Positions 47,489 to 57,131 are shown, numbered from the stretch's first letter. The stretch: DNA of 64,000 nt from Fangia hongkongensis FSC776 = DSM 21703 (GCF_000379445.1 NZ_KB902271.1:117153-181152), one strand, 5' to 3'. A program made the numbers and translations. Notes: generated by a model from the letters alone, not told the origin.

Positions 47489-48308
47489 TTCATATAACGG
47501 TCTTATCTCTGTTGTTATATCTACCTATAATTGGCCCGAGGCGCTCTATCTTGTATTACTTTCTTTTCAACATCAGGTAGATAAGAACTTTGAAGTGGTT
47601 ATCGTTGATGATGGCTCCACTATAGAGACAAAAAACACCATTGATCAATTTTCCAAAGTCGCTCACTTCCCTATTACACACCTTTGGCAAGAAGATAAAG
47701 GTTTTCGTTTATCACGTGCTCGAAATATGGGTATTCAAAGCGCTAAAGGAGATTATCTTATATTCATAGATGGGGACTGTATTGTGAGGCCATCATTTAT
47801 TCAAAATCATCGAGCACTTGCTGAAAAAGGCTATTATGTTGCAGGCAATAGAGTTTTATTAAGCCAGAGATTTTCAACGTATATCCTAAAAAATCGTATC
47901 GATATATCAAACAAATCTCTTTTTAGCTTTTCACTTTATCGCTGCAAAGGCTACATAAATCGATTCCACAGCCTATTATCTTTATCAACAAACCACCCTA
48001 GGCGCTATGCAAAAAAAACAAACTGGCAAAAAGGCAAGGGCTGCAATATGGCCTTTTGGCGAAAAGATCTAATACAGGTTTATGGGTTTGAAGAAGCTTT
48101 TGAAGGCTGGGGATATGAAGACTCCGATATTATGATACGATTAATTAATCACGGCACTATGAGAAAATCCGGATACTTTTCTACCACCATTTTACACTTA
48201 TGGCACCATGAAGCATCCAAAACTCTGGAAAAAGAAAATTACCAACGTTTGGAAGATACACTTAAAAAAGCATATACCCTACCCACAAAAACCAGCCTAA
48301 TAGCTTAG
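47475..48308 (+). CDS. Glycosyltransferase family 2 (GT-A with galactosyltransferase-type C-terminus)
   Basis: A 277-residue transferase. The GT-A fold is seen in ISVVISTYNWPEALYLVLLS, EVVIVDDGSTIETK and the DxD-like LIFIDGDCIVRP; the C-terminal GWGYEDSDIMIRLINHG is the acceptor/catalytic motif of the GT7-C/GT27-like group. Start codon overlaps the end of the preceding GT2. Part of the LPS core/O-antigen block; sugar and linkage unassigned. Confidence 0.85.
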   Translation: MTKNSSYNGLISVVISTYNWPEALYLVLLSFQHQVDKNFEVVIVDDGSTIETKNTIDQFSKVAHFPITHLWQEDKGFRLSRARNMGIQSAKGDYLIFIDGDCIVRPSFIQNHRALAEKGYYVAGNRVLLSQRFSTYILKNRIDISNKSLFSFSLYRCKGYINRFHSLLSLSTNHPRRYAKKTNWQKGKGCNMAFWRKDLIQVYGFEEAFEGWGYEDSDIMIRLINHGTMRKSGYFSTTILHLWHHEASKTLEKENYQRLEDTLKKAYTLPTKTSLIA

Positions 48309-48432
48309 TCTTTTGATTATAGTATATGCATACATCTTAACCTTGGCTTAAAATGAATTTTAGTAACTCTTTTAATGACAACAAAAAGCACATCATGTAA
48401 AATCATCTAAATTTTATGAATGGCATGCTTAG

Positions 48433-49152
48433 ATGTTCCCTAGCAATGTACTCGTATATGTTTTACACGTTGATGAGTCCAAATATCAAAGTAGAAAAAG
48501 TCATATCCAGCAAACTATGCGTTTACATAATATACCCTTTAAGTGGATGCTAAAGGGGGATATTAAAGATATTGACAATCATATTTTATCACAATTTTTT
48601 TCTCCTGCATTTACCACTTCCAGTACGGCAGTTGCTTCATGTTGCTATAAACATTACCTTGTATGGCAAGCATTTCTTCATTCAGACTATCAATACTGTC
48701 TGGTTTTTGAAGACGATGTATTTTTAGCCCCTGATTTTGTAAAAAAGTTTATGCTTTCAATAGAAGAGCTTGAGAGAAAAGCACTTAGAAAGGTCTCAAT
48801 TCAATACAGTAACGCTGCTAACCAGTATACCGCTAAATCAAAAATCAGACCACACCAACATTTATATGCTAACCATGGGTGCCGTGCAACCGATGCCTAT
48901 CTAATAACCAAAGAAACTGCTGAGCTGCGTTGCAACTATATCGAAAAATATAAATTCACTCATCCAGCTGATTGGCAAACAAATATTATGGATAACAATA
49001 TGAGCATCCAGTTTTTGTGGTTTGAGCCTACTATAGTTGAGCAAGGAACTCAGGCAGGTAAGTTTCCATCCATAATACAGAAAAATAAATATCCTTTATG
49101 GGTAGTTAAGATCAAATGGCAAATTAAAAAGTTTTTTAGGCAGAGAAAATAA
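48433..49152 (+). CDS. Glycosyltransferase family 25 (LPS)
   Basis: A 239-residue GT25-family enzyme, related to LgtB/LpsA-type galactosyl or glucosyl transferases. It opens with NVLVYVLHVDESKYQSRKSH (family N-terminus), then has the acidic catalytic motif CLVFEDDVFLAPDF and NHGCRATDAYLITKETA, which binds the nucleotide sugar. The C-terminal 15 residues are very basic (KIKWQIKKFFRQRK), probably for membrane contact. The next gene, the ligase, begins two bases after its stop. The exact sugar is unknown. Confidence 0.85.
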   Translation: MFPSNVLVYVLHVDESKYQSRKSHIQQTMRLHNIPFKWMLKGDIKDIDNHILSQFFSPAFTTSSTAVASCCYKHYLVWQAFLHSDYQYCLVFEDDVFLAPDFVKKFMLSIEELERKALRKVSIQYSNAANQYTAKSKIRPHQHLYANHGCRATDAYLITKETAELRCNYIEKYKFTHPADWQTNIMDNNMSIQFLWFEPTIVEQGTQAGKFPSIIQKNKYPLWVVKIKWQIKKFFRQRK

Positions 49153-49153
49153 A

Positions 49154-50464
49154 ATGACTAATAAAGGAAATAAAATTACTCTACAGTTTTGGAGTAAGTC
49201 TATTGAAAACCTAGGTGTTTTCAGCTGTATCATGCTTGGTTTTTGGACATCCATTGGAACAGCTGGAGCAACTATCAGCACTGGCTGTTTATATTTCTGT
49301 TTTGTTTTATCAGGAAATTGGCGTAAAAAGTTTAGATTACTACAACATCCTATAGCCATTTTAGCAATATTAATTTTTGTTTGGGGACTAATTGGCGTTC
49401 TATATAGCGCAGGAAGCTGGGAAGAGTCATTAAATATTGCACTAAAGTATAACAAACTGCTTATTATTTGGTGTGCGTTATATTTTATAAATGGAAATAT
49501 CAAACGGTTTTCATGGATGCTAGGAGCATTAGCTCTCGGCATTATTCTCAATCTGATTGCTATTTATGTAAACTATTTTTTTATCCCAAGAGCATGGGCG
49601 ATATCTTTCACTGGAGGGGCTAGTTGGCCCGCGGCTCAAGGACATGGACAATATGCGTTATTTACACTTATATTTGCTTTTAGCTTCCTAGCCACTACCT
49701 CAATAAAAATAATTGACAAGAAATGGCGATATATCTTTTTTATGATAGGAGCATTAGCAATGGTTTCCGAAATTTTTTTAAACAGCTCTAGAACTGGCTA
49801 TGTAATGGAGTTTTTTGTACTTTTATTTTTGCTATTTCAAGCACGAAAAGTTTTGACTATGTTTGGTATCTTATCTTTTATTATTGTACTATTTGGCGGT
49901 GCATACCTATTATCACCAATATTTCAACAGCGAGTAGATATAGCAGTCACTAATGTAGCTCATTATACTGAGGGGAAAAGCAATACTACTTCCGTTGGAT
50001 ACCGTCTGTATTTCTATGAAACCTCATATGATATTTTAAAGAAAAACCCTGTTGATTTAATATTTGGACATGGGTCTGGAAGTTATAAAACTGTCACACA
50101 ACACTACTTTAATCAGTTATCAGATAAAAATCCTAACTTTGCATATAGTAATTTTCCAAACCCTCATAATCAGTATATTTTATTTCTATTTGAAAACGGC
50201 ATAATAGGACTTCTATTATTTTTATTTTTCCTATATACACTTTGGCGTTACGCAACGACACTACCAATCATCTGGCAAGATGTAATTATTATAAGTATAA
50301 TAGGTATGGCTGTGAATATGTTGTTCAACTCGACCTTCATGGACTACCCAACCTCCATTATTTTTGTTTCTATTACAGCTCTCTTTGCTTCATATAGACC
50401 CAAGATCACCTTTCAGGATCTGAAAATTATACAAAAAGCAACCCACAAAAACTACAAACTCTAA
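49154..50464 (+). CDS. waaL: O-antigen ligase (WaaL-like)
   Basis: A 436-residue polytopic inner-membrane protein with about 11-12 helices. The large periplasmic loop near residues 295-345 contains DLIFGHGSGSYKTV and NFPNPHNQYILFLFENG. This GxG ... PHNxYL pattern is the Wzy_C / O-antigen ligase signature, with the conserved His. It transfers undecaprenyl-linked O-polysaccharide to lipid A-core at the periplasmic face. An O-antigen polymerase (Wzy) has the same fold and is the main alternative; the position next to core glycosyltransferases favours the ligase. Confidence 0.8.
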   Translation: MTNKGNKITLQFWSKSIENLGVFSCIMLGFWTSIGTAGATISTGCLYFCFVLSGNWRKKFRLLQHPIAILAILIFVWGLIGVLYSAGSWEESLNIALKYNKLLIIWCALYFINGNIKRFSWMLGALALGIILNLIAIYVNYFFIPRAWAISFTGGASWPAAQGHGQYALFTLIFAFSFLATTSIKIIDKKWRYIFFMIGALAMVSEIFLNSSRTGYVMEFFVLLFLLFQARKVLTMFGILSFIIVLFGGAYLLSPIFQQRVDIAVTNVAHYTEGKSNTTSVGYRLYFYETSYDILKKNPVDLIFGHGSGSYKTVTQHYFNQLSDKNPNFAYSNFPNPHNQYILFLFENGIIGLLLFLFFLYTLWRYATTLPIIWQDVIIISIIGMAVNMLFNSTFMDYPTSIIFVSITALFASYRPKITFQDLKIIQKATHKNYKL

Positions 50465-50522
50465 GTATACCGCGAATGGAAAAAAGTTAGCCAATGCACA
50501 TACAGCTTACTGGAATAGCCCA

Positions 50523-51581
50523 ATGAAAAAAATTAATATTATAACTCCCTCGGTTAAAGAAGGTGGTGGCATGGAACGCTATATTACTGAGCTTACTTCA
50601 TACTTATCATCAACATATAAGGTTGACGTATACTGTTTAAAATATGATGAATCTGTATATAAAGGTAATAAACATATTACGATCCATCAATCAAAGATTC
50701 TGCGTTTCTTCCCACGTTTTTTAAAATATCTTGCCTTTGCGCTTAAGATCTACTTTAAAACAAAAAATAAGCATATCCCTAATATTGCAACCGCACGTAT
50801 TTTCAATCCCACAGTGTCGATTGTTGGTGGCACGCATATGGCTCATAACAATGAAATGGGAGATAAAAATGGCCTTTATGACCGGATAGAGATATTTTTA
50901 GAGAAGAAATCCTATCTAAATGCCAAGTATATTATTGCTCATTCACCTTTAATGGAAAAAGAGATAAATGATTACAACCTTGGTGTAGAAGATAAGATTA
51001 AAATGCTTTTTCCGCCTATTAATCTTCATAAGTTCCATTTTCAATCGCATGATAAAGGCGCTTTGAGAGAACAACTAAAGCTACCTCAGAATAAATATAT
51101 TCTGCTAATTGCAGGCACAGAAGATAAGAGAAAAGGCGTTCCTAATGCTGTTAAAGCTATGAAAGCCCTTGGCGATGATTTTTTCTTAATAATTTTTGGT
51201 AAAACATGCAAACTTGATTTACCTCAAAATGCCAAACACTTTGGCGTGGTTGATAATATTGAGCAATACTATGCTGCAACTGATGTAACACTAGTTCCAT
51301 CTATTTATGAGCCTTTTGGTCTTGTTGTTGCCGAATCTCTGGCAACTGGGACACCGGTAATTCTCTCAAAAGAAACAGGCGCTCGGGTTTTAGTTAATGA
51401 CAATAACAGCATTACCTTAGAGAATAACTCTCCCGAAGCAATCACCAAGGCAGTACTACACACTAAAGATAAAAAATGGCAGCTTGAACATGATTTTGCA
51501 CAAAAATCAAAACTTACTTGGGATGAGCATATCAGTGAAATAGAAAAGCTCTTAGACTTAAATCCACAGAGCTCACATTAA
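50523..51581 (+). CDS. Glycosyltransferase family 4
   Basis: A 352-residue GT-B retaining glycosyltransferase. The N-terminal domain begins NIITPSVKEGGGMERYITEL; the C-terminal donor domain has ILLIAGTEDKRKGVPNAVKA and the E-x7-E motif YEPFGLVVAESLATGTPVIL. Such enzymes (WaaG/RfaB-type) add hexoses to the LPS core or O-unit. It is the last gene of the LPS block, 58 bases after the ligase, and converges on orn. Confidence 0.86.
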   Translation: MKKINIITPSVKEGGGMERYITELTSYLSSTYKVDVYCLKYDESVYKGNKHITIHQSKILRFFPRFLKYLAFALKIYFKTKNKHIPNIATARIFNPTVSIVGGTHMAHNNEMGDKNGLYDRIEIFLEKKSYLNAKYIIAHSPLMEKEINDYNLGVEDKIKMLFPPINLHKFHFQSHDKGALREQLKLPQNKYILLIAGTEDKRKGVPNAVKAMKALGDDFFLIIFGKTCKLDLPQNAKHFGVVDNIEQYYAATDVTLVPSIYEPFGLVVAESLATGTPVILSKETGARVLVNDNNSITLENNSPEAITKAVLHTKDKKWQLEHDFAQKSKLTWDEHISEIEKLLDLNPQSSH

Positions 51582-51588
51582 TACTTAG

Positions 51589-52131
51589 CTATAGGTTTAA
51601 AAGCTTCTGGCGATAGTATTTCATCTCATCAATTGACTCTTTAATATCATCCAGTGCCAAGTGGGTATTTTCCTTTTGAAATGCCTCGACAAGCTCTGGT
51701 TTCCACATTGAGGCGGCTATTTTAAATGAGCTCACATCTAAAAGCCTATAGTGGAAGTAATCTTCCAGCTCTGGCATATATTTAGCCAAAAATTTTCTAT
51801 CTTGCCAAACAGAATTGCCACAAAGTGGAGAGGCATGTTTATTGACATGAGGCTTAATGAAATTGAGAATCATTTTTTCTGCTTCTTCTAGTGAAATATG
51901 ACTCGCTCTCACTCGCGCTGTTAAACCTGACTCGCCATGTGTCTTAGTGCACCATGTGTCCATTTTTGCCAAAACCTCTTCTGGCTGGTAAATTGCAATC
52001 GCATCAGACTCGGCAACAACATTAAGCTCACTATCGGTAATAATGGCGGCAATTTCGATAATATGACAGTTATAAATATCAAGCCCTGTCATCTCCAAAT
52101 CTAGCCAGATTAAATGTTTTATTTTGCTCAT
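51589..52131 (-). CDS. orn: Oligoribonuclease
   Basis: A 3'-5' exoribonuclease of the DEDDh family that finishes RNA decay by degrading di- to pentanucleotides, and is essential in E. coli. The 180-residue protein has all the motifs: LIWLDLEMTGLD (Asp and Glu), later HPD-free middle with QDRKFLAKYMPELEDYFHYR (Asp), and the C-terminal THLALDDIKESIDEMKYYR with the catalytic His and Asp. It follows efp by five bases on the same strand and is probably in one transcript with it. Confidence 0.97.
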   Translation of the reverse strand: MSKIKHLIWLDLEMTGLDIYNCHIIEIAAIITDSELNVVAESDAIAIYQPEEVLAKMDTWCTKTHGESGLTARVRASHISLEEAEKMILNFIKPHVNKHASPLCGNSVWQDRKFLAKYMPELEDYFHYRLLDVSSFKIAASMWKPELVEAFQKENTHLALDDIKESIDEMKYYRQKLLNL

Positions 52132-52136
52132 AATTG

Positions 52137-52706
52137 CTAGTCCTTTGCGCGTGAGACATACTCTCCTGTGCGCGTATCCACCTTAATCAGCTCTCCTTGT
52201 TGAATAAACAAAGGCACGCGAACAACTGCACCTGTTTCAAGCGTTGCAGGCTTTCCTCCTGTTCCAGCAGTATCCCCTTTAAGACCTGGATCTGTCTCAG
52301 TAATCGTCAGTTGCACAAAATTCGGCGGCGTCACGCTAATTGCCTCACCATTAAAAAGTACAACTGTACACTGATCTTGCTCTTTTAGCCATTTTTTAGC
52401 ATCACCAAGCGCAACCTCACTCACGCTATATTGCTCAAATGTTTCATCATGCATAAAAACATAAAATTCACCATCAAAGTAAGAGTAGCTTGCAGTTGTT
52501 TCAACAACATCGGCAGCCTCAACACTTTCACCTGATTTAAAGGTTTTCTCAATCACGCGCCCATTTTTTAAATTTTTAAGCTTAACCCTGTTAAATGCTT
52601 GCCCTTTTCCAGGCTTGACAAATTCATTCTCAACAATGGCCATCGGGTTTCCATCAATCAAAACTTTTAGACCACCTTTAAATTCATTTGTACTAAAACT
52701 TGCCAT
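52137..52706 (-). CDS. efp: Elongation factor P
   Basis: Translation factor that relieves ribosome stalling at polyproline. The ATG at 52706 gives [18 protein letters not shown] and a total of 189 residues, as usual; AGAGG precedes it. The open frame to 52784 is a leader artifact. The modified residue is Lys34 in the loop VKPGKGQAF; it is the target of beta-lysylation by EpmA with EpmB. epmB is transcribed divergently next door; epmA is not seen in the window. Confidence 0.98.
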   Translation of the reverse strand: MASFSTNEFKGGLKVLIDGNPMAIVENEFVKPGKGQAFNRVKLKNLKNGRVIEKTFKSGESVEAADVVETTASYSYFDGEFYVFMHDETFEQYSVSEVALGDAKKWLKEQDQCTVVLFNGEAISVTPPNFVQLTITETDPGLKGDTAGTGGKPATLETGAVVRVPLFIQQGELIKVDTRTGEYVSRAKD

Positions 52707-52746
52707 CTTAAACCTCTTTAGTATATTAACGTAAATTTTGATATAA

Positions 52747-53772
52747 ATGCTAAACCAGAATATGATACACGAAAAAGCCCCCACTCAACAGAAAATCGAT
52801 TCAGTTGACTGGAAAAAGTCCCTGCAAAATGCCTTTTCAAACTGGCAGGATTTGGCTGCTTATCTAGAAATTCCCCTTAATGCAGTTAATATATCAAACA
52901 GAAAACACTTTGCTATGCGTATTCCTTTAAGCTTTGCTAAGCGCATGGAAAAATCCAACCTCAAAGATCCACTTCTAGCGCAAGTCCTGCCACTTCAGCT
53001 AGAACACAGCTCTCCTTCAAGATTTAGTAGCGACCCACTTGATGAAGCTTCATTCTCCCCTTATCCAGGTTTATTGCATAAATATAAAAATCGTGTTCTT
53101 TTAATTACTCATCCAGCTTGTGCGGTGCATTGTCGTTACTGTTTTCGACGTGAGTTTGATTACAAAACCCATCAGCAATCAAAAGATAATTGGCAAGATG
53201 TTTTTAGCTATATTAATGCACATCCTGAAATTGATGAGGTGATCTTAAGCGGTGGAGATCCGCTGATGCATAACGATTCATATCTGGCTTATTTTGTAGA
53301 AAACCTCTCAAAAATTGCACATTTAAAAAGATTTCGCATTCACTCTCGCATTCCTATCGTACTACCAGAGAGAATAACTAAAGAGCTAATCAAAACGCTC
53401 TCTAGAACGCATTTGCAAAAAATACTGGTCCTTCATATGAATCATCCAAATGAAATAGCCAATGATGTTATCACTGCTATCAGCGCATTAAAAGCTGCCG
53501 GCTTTACGCTATTAAACCAGTCTACTTTGCTTAAAGGGGTGAATGATTCTGTAGCTATTTTAAAAAAACTTTCAGAAAGCTTGTTTATGCATGGCATTAT
53601 CCCGTATTATCTACATGTATTAGATCAAGTAACAGGCAGCGCACATTTTGCCATCACTGATAATGAAGCAATTGCGCTACATAACAAACTGAAAGCTGAA
53701 ACCTCAGGTTATCTTGTCCCTAAACTGACAAGGGAGCTTGCCCATGAGCCTGCTAAAACCTGGTTAATTTAA
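52747..53772 (+). CDS. epmB: EF-P (R)-beta-lysine aminomutase
   Basis: A radical-SAM 2,3-aminomutase of the KamA type, 341 residues, converting (S)-alpha-lysine to (R)-beta-lysine for EF-P modification. The iron-sulfur cluster motif is CAVHCRYC (C-x3-C-x2-C) at about residue 126; GGDPLMHND and [16 protein letters not shown] are family-specific. Divergent from its target gene efp, which strengthens the call. It is 14 bases from the chorismate mutase gene downstream. Confidence 0.95.
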   Translation: MLNQNMIHEKAPTQQKIDSVDWKKSLQNAFSNWQDLAAYLEIPLNAVNISNRKHFAMRIPLSFAKRMEKSNLKDPLLAQVLPLQLEHSSPSRFSSDPLDEASFSPYPGLLHKYKNRVLLITHPACAVHCRYCFRREFDYKTHQQSKDNWQDVFSYINAHPEIDEVILSGGDPLMHNDSYLAYFVENLSKIAHLKRFRIHSRIPIVLPERITKELIKTLSRTHLQKILVLHMNHPNEIANDVITAISALKAAGFTLLNQSTLLKGVNDSVAILKKLSESLFMHGIIPYYLHVLDQVTGSAHFAITDNEAIALHNKLKAETSGYLVPKLTRELAHEPAKTWLI

Positions 53773-53786
53773 AAGAGAGAATAAGA

Positions 53787-54353
53787 ATGCATATAATAAA
53801 AAAATCTTTAATGTTGGCAGCTGTCATTACATCTGGAGCCTATGGAATGAATTGCGATAATACAAATGTTCAAACTGTTTTCAACCTAATTTCATCACGT
53901 GCAAATTTAATGCAAAGCGTTGCCGCGGATAAATATACGCAAAATAAAGCGCCTTACGCCGCAGCGCAAGAGCTTAAAGTGCTGAATAACATCGAAAAAA
54001 TTGCCGCCTCTCAAAAGCTTCCACTGTATCCGCTTTTAACCTTCGCGCAAATACAAATGGACTTCTCAAAACAAATTGAGCAGTACTGGCTAGATAAATG
54101 GCATGAAAATCCTCAATCTTTTAACCAAAAGGCAGTTCCACTGGATCAAATTCGACAAGAAATTCACTCAATCGACAGCAAATTGTATCCAGCGATTAAA
54201 GCGGCTATTCCTGAGCTTAAATCTTGCCCAATAACAGAACTTTCAGGCCTTTTCTCCCATTCGCTTAAAGCTATTCAAGGGATTCCTAAAAAGCCTGATT
54301 ATAACCAGATTATGATTCACGCGCTTGTTGTTGTCGCTCAAAATGCTGAATAA
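53787..54353 (+). CDS. Periplasmic chorismate mutase (AroQ gamma class)
   Basis: A 188-residue exported protein with a signal peptide (KKSLMLAAVITSGAYG) and an all-helical chorismate mutase domain. The segment FNLISSRANLMQSVAADKYT corresponds to the first helix with the substrate-binding Arg and Lys of the secreted AroQ gamma class, and IRQEIHSIDSKLYPAIKAA to the last. These enzymes convert chorismate to prephenate outside the cytoplasm and occur mostly in host-associated bacteria. Its last 44 bases overlap the end of waaF on the other strand. It probably shares the epmB transcript. Confidence 0.78.
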   Translation: MHIIKKSLMLAAVITSGAYGMNCDNTNVQTVFNLISSRANLMQSVAADKYTQNKAPYAAAQELKVLNNIEKIAASQKLPLYPLLTFAQIQMDFSKQIEQYWLDKWHENPQSFNQKAVPLDQIRQEIHSIDSKLYPAIKAAIPELKSCPITELSGLFSHSLKAIQGIPKKPDYNQIMIHALVVVAQNAE

Positions 54354-55338
54354 CTTTATTAGGCGTTAAATCATTCATACATTTCATGTGCCCAAGAGGA
54401 CAGGTGCGTTTAAAGCAAGGTCGACAGGGTAAATCTTCAACAAAAAGACTCTGCGCTTTTTTGCTTAAAGGTGGCGTAAACTTATCTGAGGTAGAGCCAT
54501 ATATCACCGTCACAGGCACATCAACAGCACAGGCAATATGCATCAACCCTGAGTCATTACTCACAACATGTTCACAAGCTGAGAGTAAATATACCGCATC
54601 TTCAAGGCTCGTCTTCCCTGCTAAATCATAAATATTTTTCCCTTTAGAAGATGCCGCAATTTCTTTTGTGCTATCAGTATCTTTTGGGCTGCCTAACAAT
54701 AACACTTGATAGTCATTTTTAATAAAATACTGTGCGAGCTCTGAGTAATATCGAGTTGGCCACTTTTTAGCAGGTCCAAACTCCGCTCCAGGGCAAAGCG
54801 CAATTATTCTCTGACTACTATCCAGCTGATATCTATCAAAAATCAAACGGGCTTTATCAGATTTGAGCCCAAATTTTGGATACGGCAGCACATTAGGTAA
54901 TGGCGCTTTTTTTTCTATTGCCAGTGCGCAAAAACGCTCGATCATCAATGGATATTGCTTTTTGTTCAGTCGTCTTCGATCATTGAGTAAAATAAAACGC
55001 TCTTCCCCATGCCAACCTGTGCGCCGTTTGATCGAAGAGAAAAAAGGAATTAGTGCAGATTTCCATGAGTTTGGTAAGATAATAGCATGAGTATAGCCTT
55101 TTCCTTTGAAAGATTTAGCCATTTTTCGCCTTGCAAAAAAACCAAATTCGCCGTGCTTAAACTCAAGGATATGCGCTTGATTTACCTCTGGCATAAATTT
55201 TGCAAGCTCAGCACAATGCTTTGGTGCTGCAATATCAATTGAGCAATCTGGATAGCATATTTTCAAATAGCGATAAAGTGATTGCGACATCACCATATCA
55301 CCCACCCAAGAAGGCGCTATAATGAGATATTTATTCAT
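54310..55338 (-). CDS. waaF: ADP-heptose:LPS heptosyltransferase II
   Basis: Adds the second heptose to the LPS inner core, 342 residues, GT9 fold, cytoplasmic. It begins NKYLIIAPSWVGDMVMSQSL, the WaaF-type N-terminus, and has LCPGAEFGPAKKWPTRYYSE, HVVSNDSGLMHIACAVDVP and a Cys-rich C-terminal LPCRPCFKRTCPLGHMKC. The codon before the ATG at 55338 is TTG, so 55338 is taken as start. It follows the zinc-finger gene by nine bases and overlaps the chorismate mutase gene tail to tail by 44 bases. Confidence 0.93.
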   Translation of the reverse strand: MNKYLIIAPSWVGDMVMSQSLYRYLKICYPDCSIDIAAPKHCAELAKFMPEVNQAHILEFKHGEFGFFARRKMAKSFKGKGYTHAIILPNSWKSALIPFFSSIKRRTGWHGEERFILLNDRRRLNKKQYPLMIERFCALAIEKKAPLPNVLPYPKFGLKSDKARLIFDRYQLDSSQRIIALCPGAEFGPAKKWPTRYYSELAQYFIKNDYQVLLLGSPKDTDSTKEIAASSKGKNIYDLAGKTSLEDAVYLLSACEHVVSNDSGLMHIACAVDVPVTVIYGSTSDKFTPPLSKKAQSLFVEDLPCRPCFKRTCPLGHMKCMNDLTPNKVIQHFERQQQARES

Positions 55339-55347
55339 CAAAATCTA

Positions 55348-55515
55348 TTATTTCTTAACCACAAACTTCGTGCTGCAATATGGGCACACACCCTCATCTT
55401 GGTCTCTCAGATCAATATATACCCTAGGATGCTGATTCCAAGAAGCATGCTCTGGTAAAGGACAGCATATACGATGATTTTCCTCTACTTCCACCGTTAA
55501 AATATTCTTTTGCAT
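55348..55515 (-). CDS. Small zinc-finger (zf-CHCC) protein
   Basis: A 55-residue protein that reads RICCPLPEHASWNQHPRVYI then GVCPYCSTKFVV. The C ... H-P-R-V-Y ... C-P-Y-C-x-T-x-F pattern is that of the zf-CHCC family, related to the NDUFS6 subunit of complex I. Its bacterial role is unknown; it is often found next to LPS heptosyltransferase or aminotransferase genes. It lies nine bases before waaF and is probably co-transcribed. Confidence 0.8.
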   Translation of the reverse strand: MQKNILTVEVEENHRICCPLPEHASWNQHPRVYIDLRDQDEGVCPYCSTKFVVKK

Positions 55516-55788
55516 TATCAATTATTCCAGCGACTATTTGTGCGTAGTCTATCACAATATGTTAAGTGCATTAAGCAATACTTACACAACCTGACTTCAG
55601 CATTAAAAGACATGACCCATTAGGAAATAAACAGATCTCAAGCCCATTATTCTTGGAAAAGTAAGCGCGTAACAGAAGTGTTACATAGAAATACATACTT
55701 GAAACAGCTTTTTTCATTAGAAACTTTTATAGTTGTTGCTGAAGGAAGCGAATGCGTTCTGTGGAAACAAATAAAATTAGTGAGGTGT

Positions 55789-55881
55789 ATGATGATACAT
55801 GTAGGCTACTATTATATGTCAGAAGTAAGAAGACAAGATGAAGCAAGAAAACGTGCTCAAGCAAAAAAATCTATTCGTTAG
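55789..55881 (+). CDS. Possible basic microprotein
   Basis: A 30-codon frame with GAGG upstream at three (first ATG) or six (second ATG, 55792) bases. The product ends in a strongly charged helix, EVRRQDEARKRAQAKKSIR. The stop overlaps the end of the convergent MFS gene. No family recognised; it could be chance. It lies in the 362-base gap 55516-55877, in which I see nothing else. Confidence 0.25.
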   Translation: MMIHVGYYYMSEVRRQDEARKRAQAKKSIR

Positions 55882-57131
55882 GACGCTGCCGTTATACTTT
55901 TTGCACACAGTAAATATACTATTAAACAAATAAGCAATATGCCAGAAGCACTAAGCATAACGGCTTCAGCACCAAGCGCCATTAATATTCCCCCAAAAAG
56001 TGCGGCTGTCCCCCAGCCAAATCCTTTAGCAAGTGTATATAGCACACCTGAGATCAGTCCTTGGCGATTCGCAGGGACGGCACCAGAGAAGCTTACCACC
56101 AATAGCGAAAACATGACCATATCACCAAATGCCATAAGAAAGCTAAATAAATAGACAAATATTGATAGGCTTTCATTTCCTACAAAAGAAAGTGCTGAAA
56201 TGCCAAGTGTGCTTATTAGCATCGCTAATATGGCAAGTATGTAAAGCATATGATGACTTAGAAATTTCTGCAATATTGGCAAGAATATCAAGGCTGAACA
56301 CATTAAAGAAAGCCCAATAAAACTTACCAATAAGCCTATTTCACTCACATTAAAGCCAAAACTTAGCTTGGCAATTGGCTGCACAAATTGAAAAAACACG
56401 CCCCATGCAATTTGATCTAATAGCAATAAAATAACCAAAATAACGATTCTTTTTTGCTTTAAAAGTGTAATCGAGCCGCCTTTTATTTTTTCTGTTTTTG
56501 GTTGGGTATAATATTTATTCGGGCGATAGAAATAAAAAATTATCGCTATCAGCGGGATCGATGCGTATAAAAGAATATAATAAGGGGCAATAAAATTGCC
56601 AGTGCTACTCATAATAACGCCACCGATATATGGCCCTAAAACAAATGCAGCCCCCGTGAAAAACTGTAAAAGCCCAACCCAAAGAAGCTTCTTTTTATGA
56701 TGATAGGCGGCACTTGAAACGCTAGCAATCACAACTGGGAACATTCCATAGAGCAAATGTCCGATGATATAACCAATAATAAAAAGTAATAATAGCTCAC
56801 TTTTAGCCGCCCAAAGAGCAAAACTTGCTGTAATAAAAACTGAAACAACCGAGATACTGGCAACTGGTTTACGACCTATTTTGTCTGAGGCCCACCCCCA
56901 GATTAAATTTGCACATAAGCCTGCAATTTGTGATGCCATCATAAATACACCATACATAACACTTTGTGTATGATGCGCTTGTGCACCTATGGCAAATGGA
57001 GAATGTGGGTCAAAAAATAGCTGCACATAGCTTGGATTAATCAGCGCATAGAGAAATTCAGTTGAAAATATCAGTAAATATGCCTGAATAAAAAACTGAT
57101 AGGGCACTGATTGTGAAGATACCTGTCGCAT
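55878..57131 (-). CDS. MFS transporter (TetA-like)
   Basis: A 417-residue major-facilitator protein of about 12 helices. Motif A is intact in loop 2-3: LIWGWASDKIGRKPVASI; a motif C-like AFVLGPYIGGVI follows in TM5. The N-terminus includes the hydrophobic FFIQAYLLIFSTEFLYALI and a His-rich short loop (GAQAHHTQSV). It resembles the DHA1 drug-efflux/uptake group without a clear substrate. It is monocistronic. Confidence 0.83.
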   Translation of the reverse strand: MRQVSSQSVPYQFFIQAYLLIFSTEFLYALINPSYVQLFFDPHSPFAIGAQAHHTQSVMYGVFMMASQIAGLCANLIWGWASDKIGRKPVASISVVSVFITASFALWAAKSELLLLFIIGYIIGHLLYGMFPVVIASVSSAAYHHKKKLLWVGLLQFFTGAAFVLGPYIGGVIMSSTGNFIAPYYILLYASIPLIAIIFYFYRPNKYYTQPKTEKIKGGSITLLKQKRIVILVILLLLDQIAWGVFFQFVQPIAKLSFGFNVSEIGLLVSFIGLSLMCSALIFLPILQKFLSHHMLYILAILAMLISTLGISALSFVGNESLSIFVYLFSFLMAFGDMVMFSLLVVSFSGAVPANRQGLISGVLYTLAKGFGWGTAALFGGILMALGAEAVMLSASGILLICLIVYLLCAKSITAAS

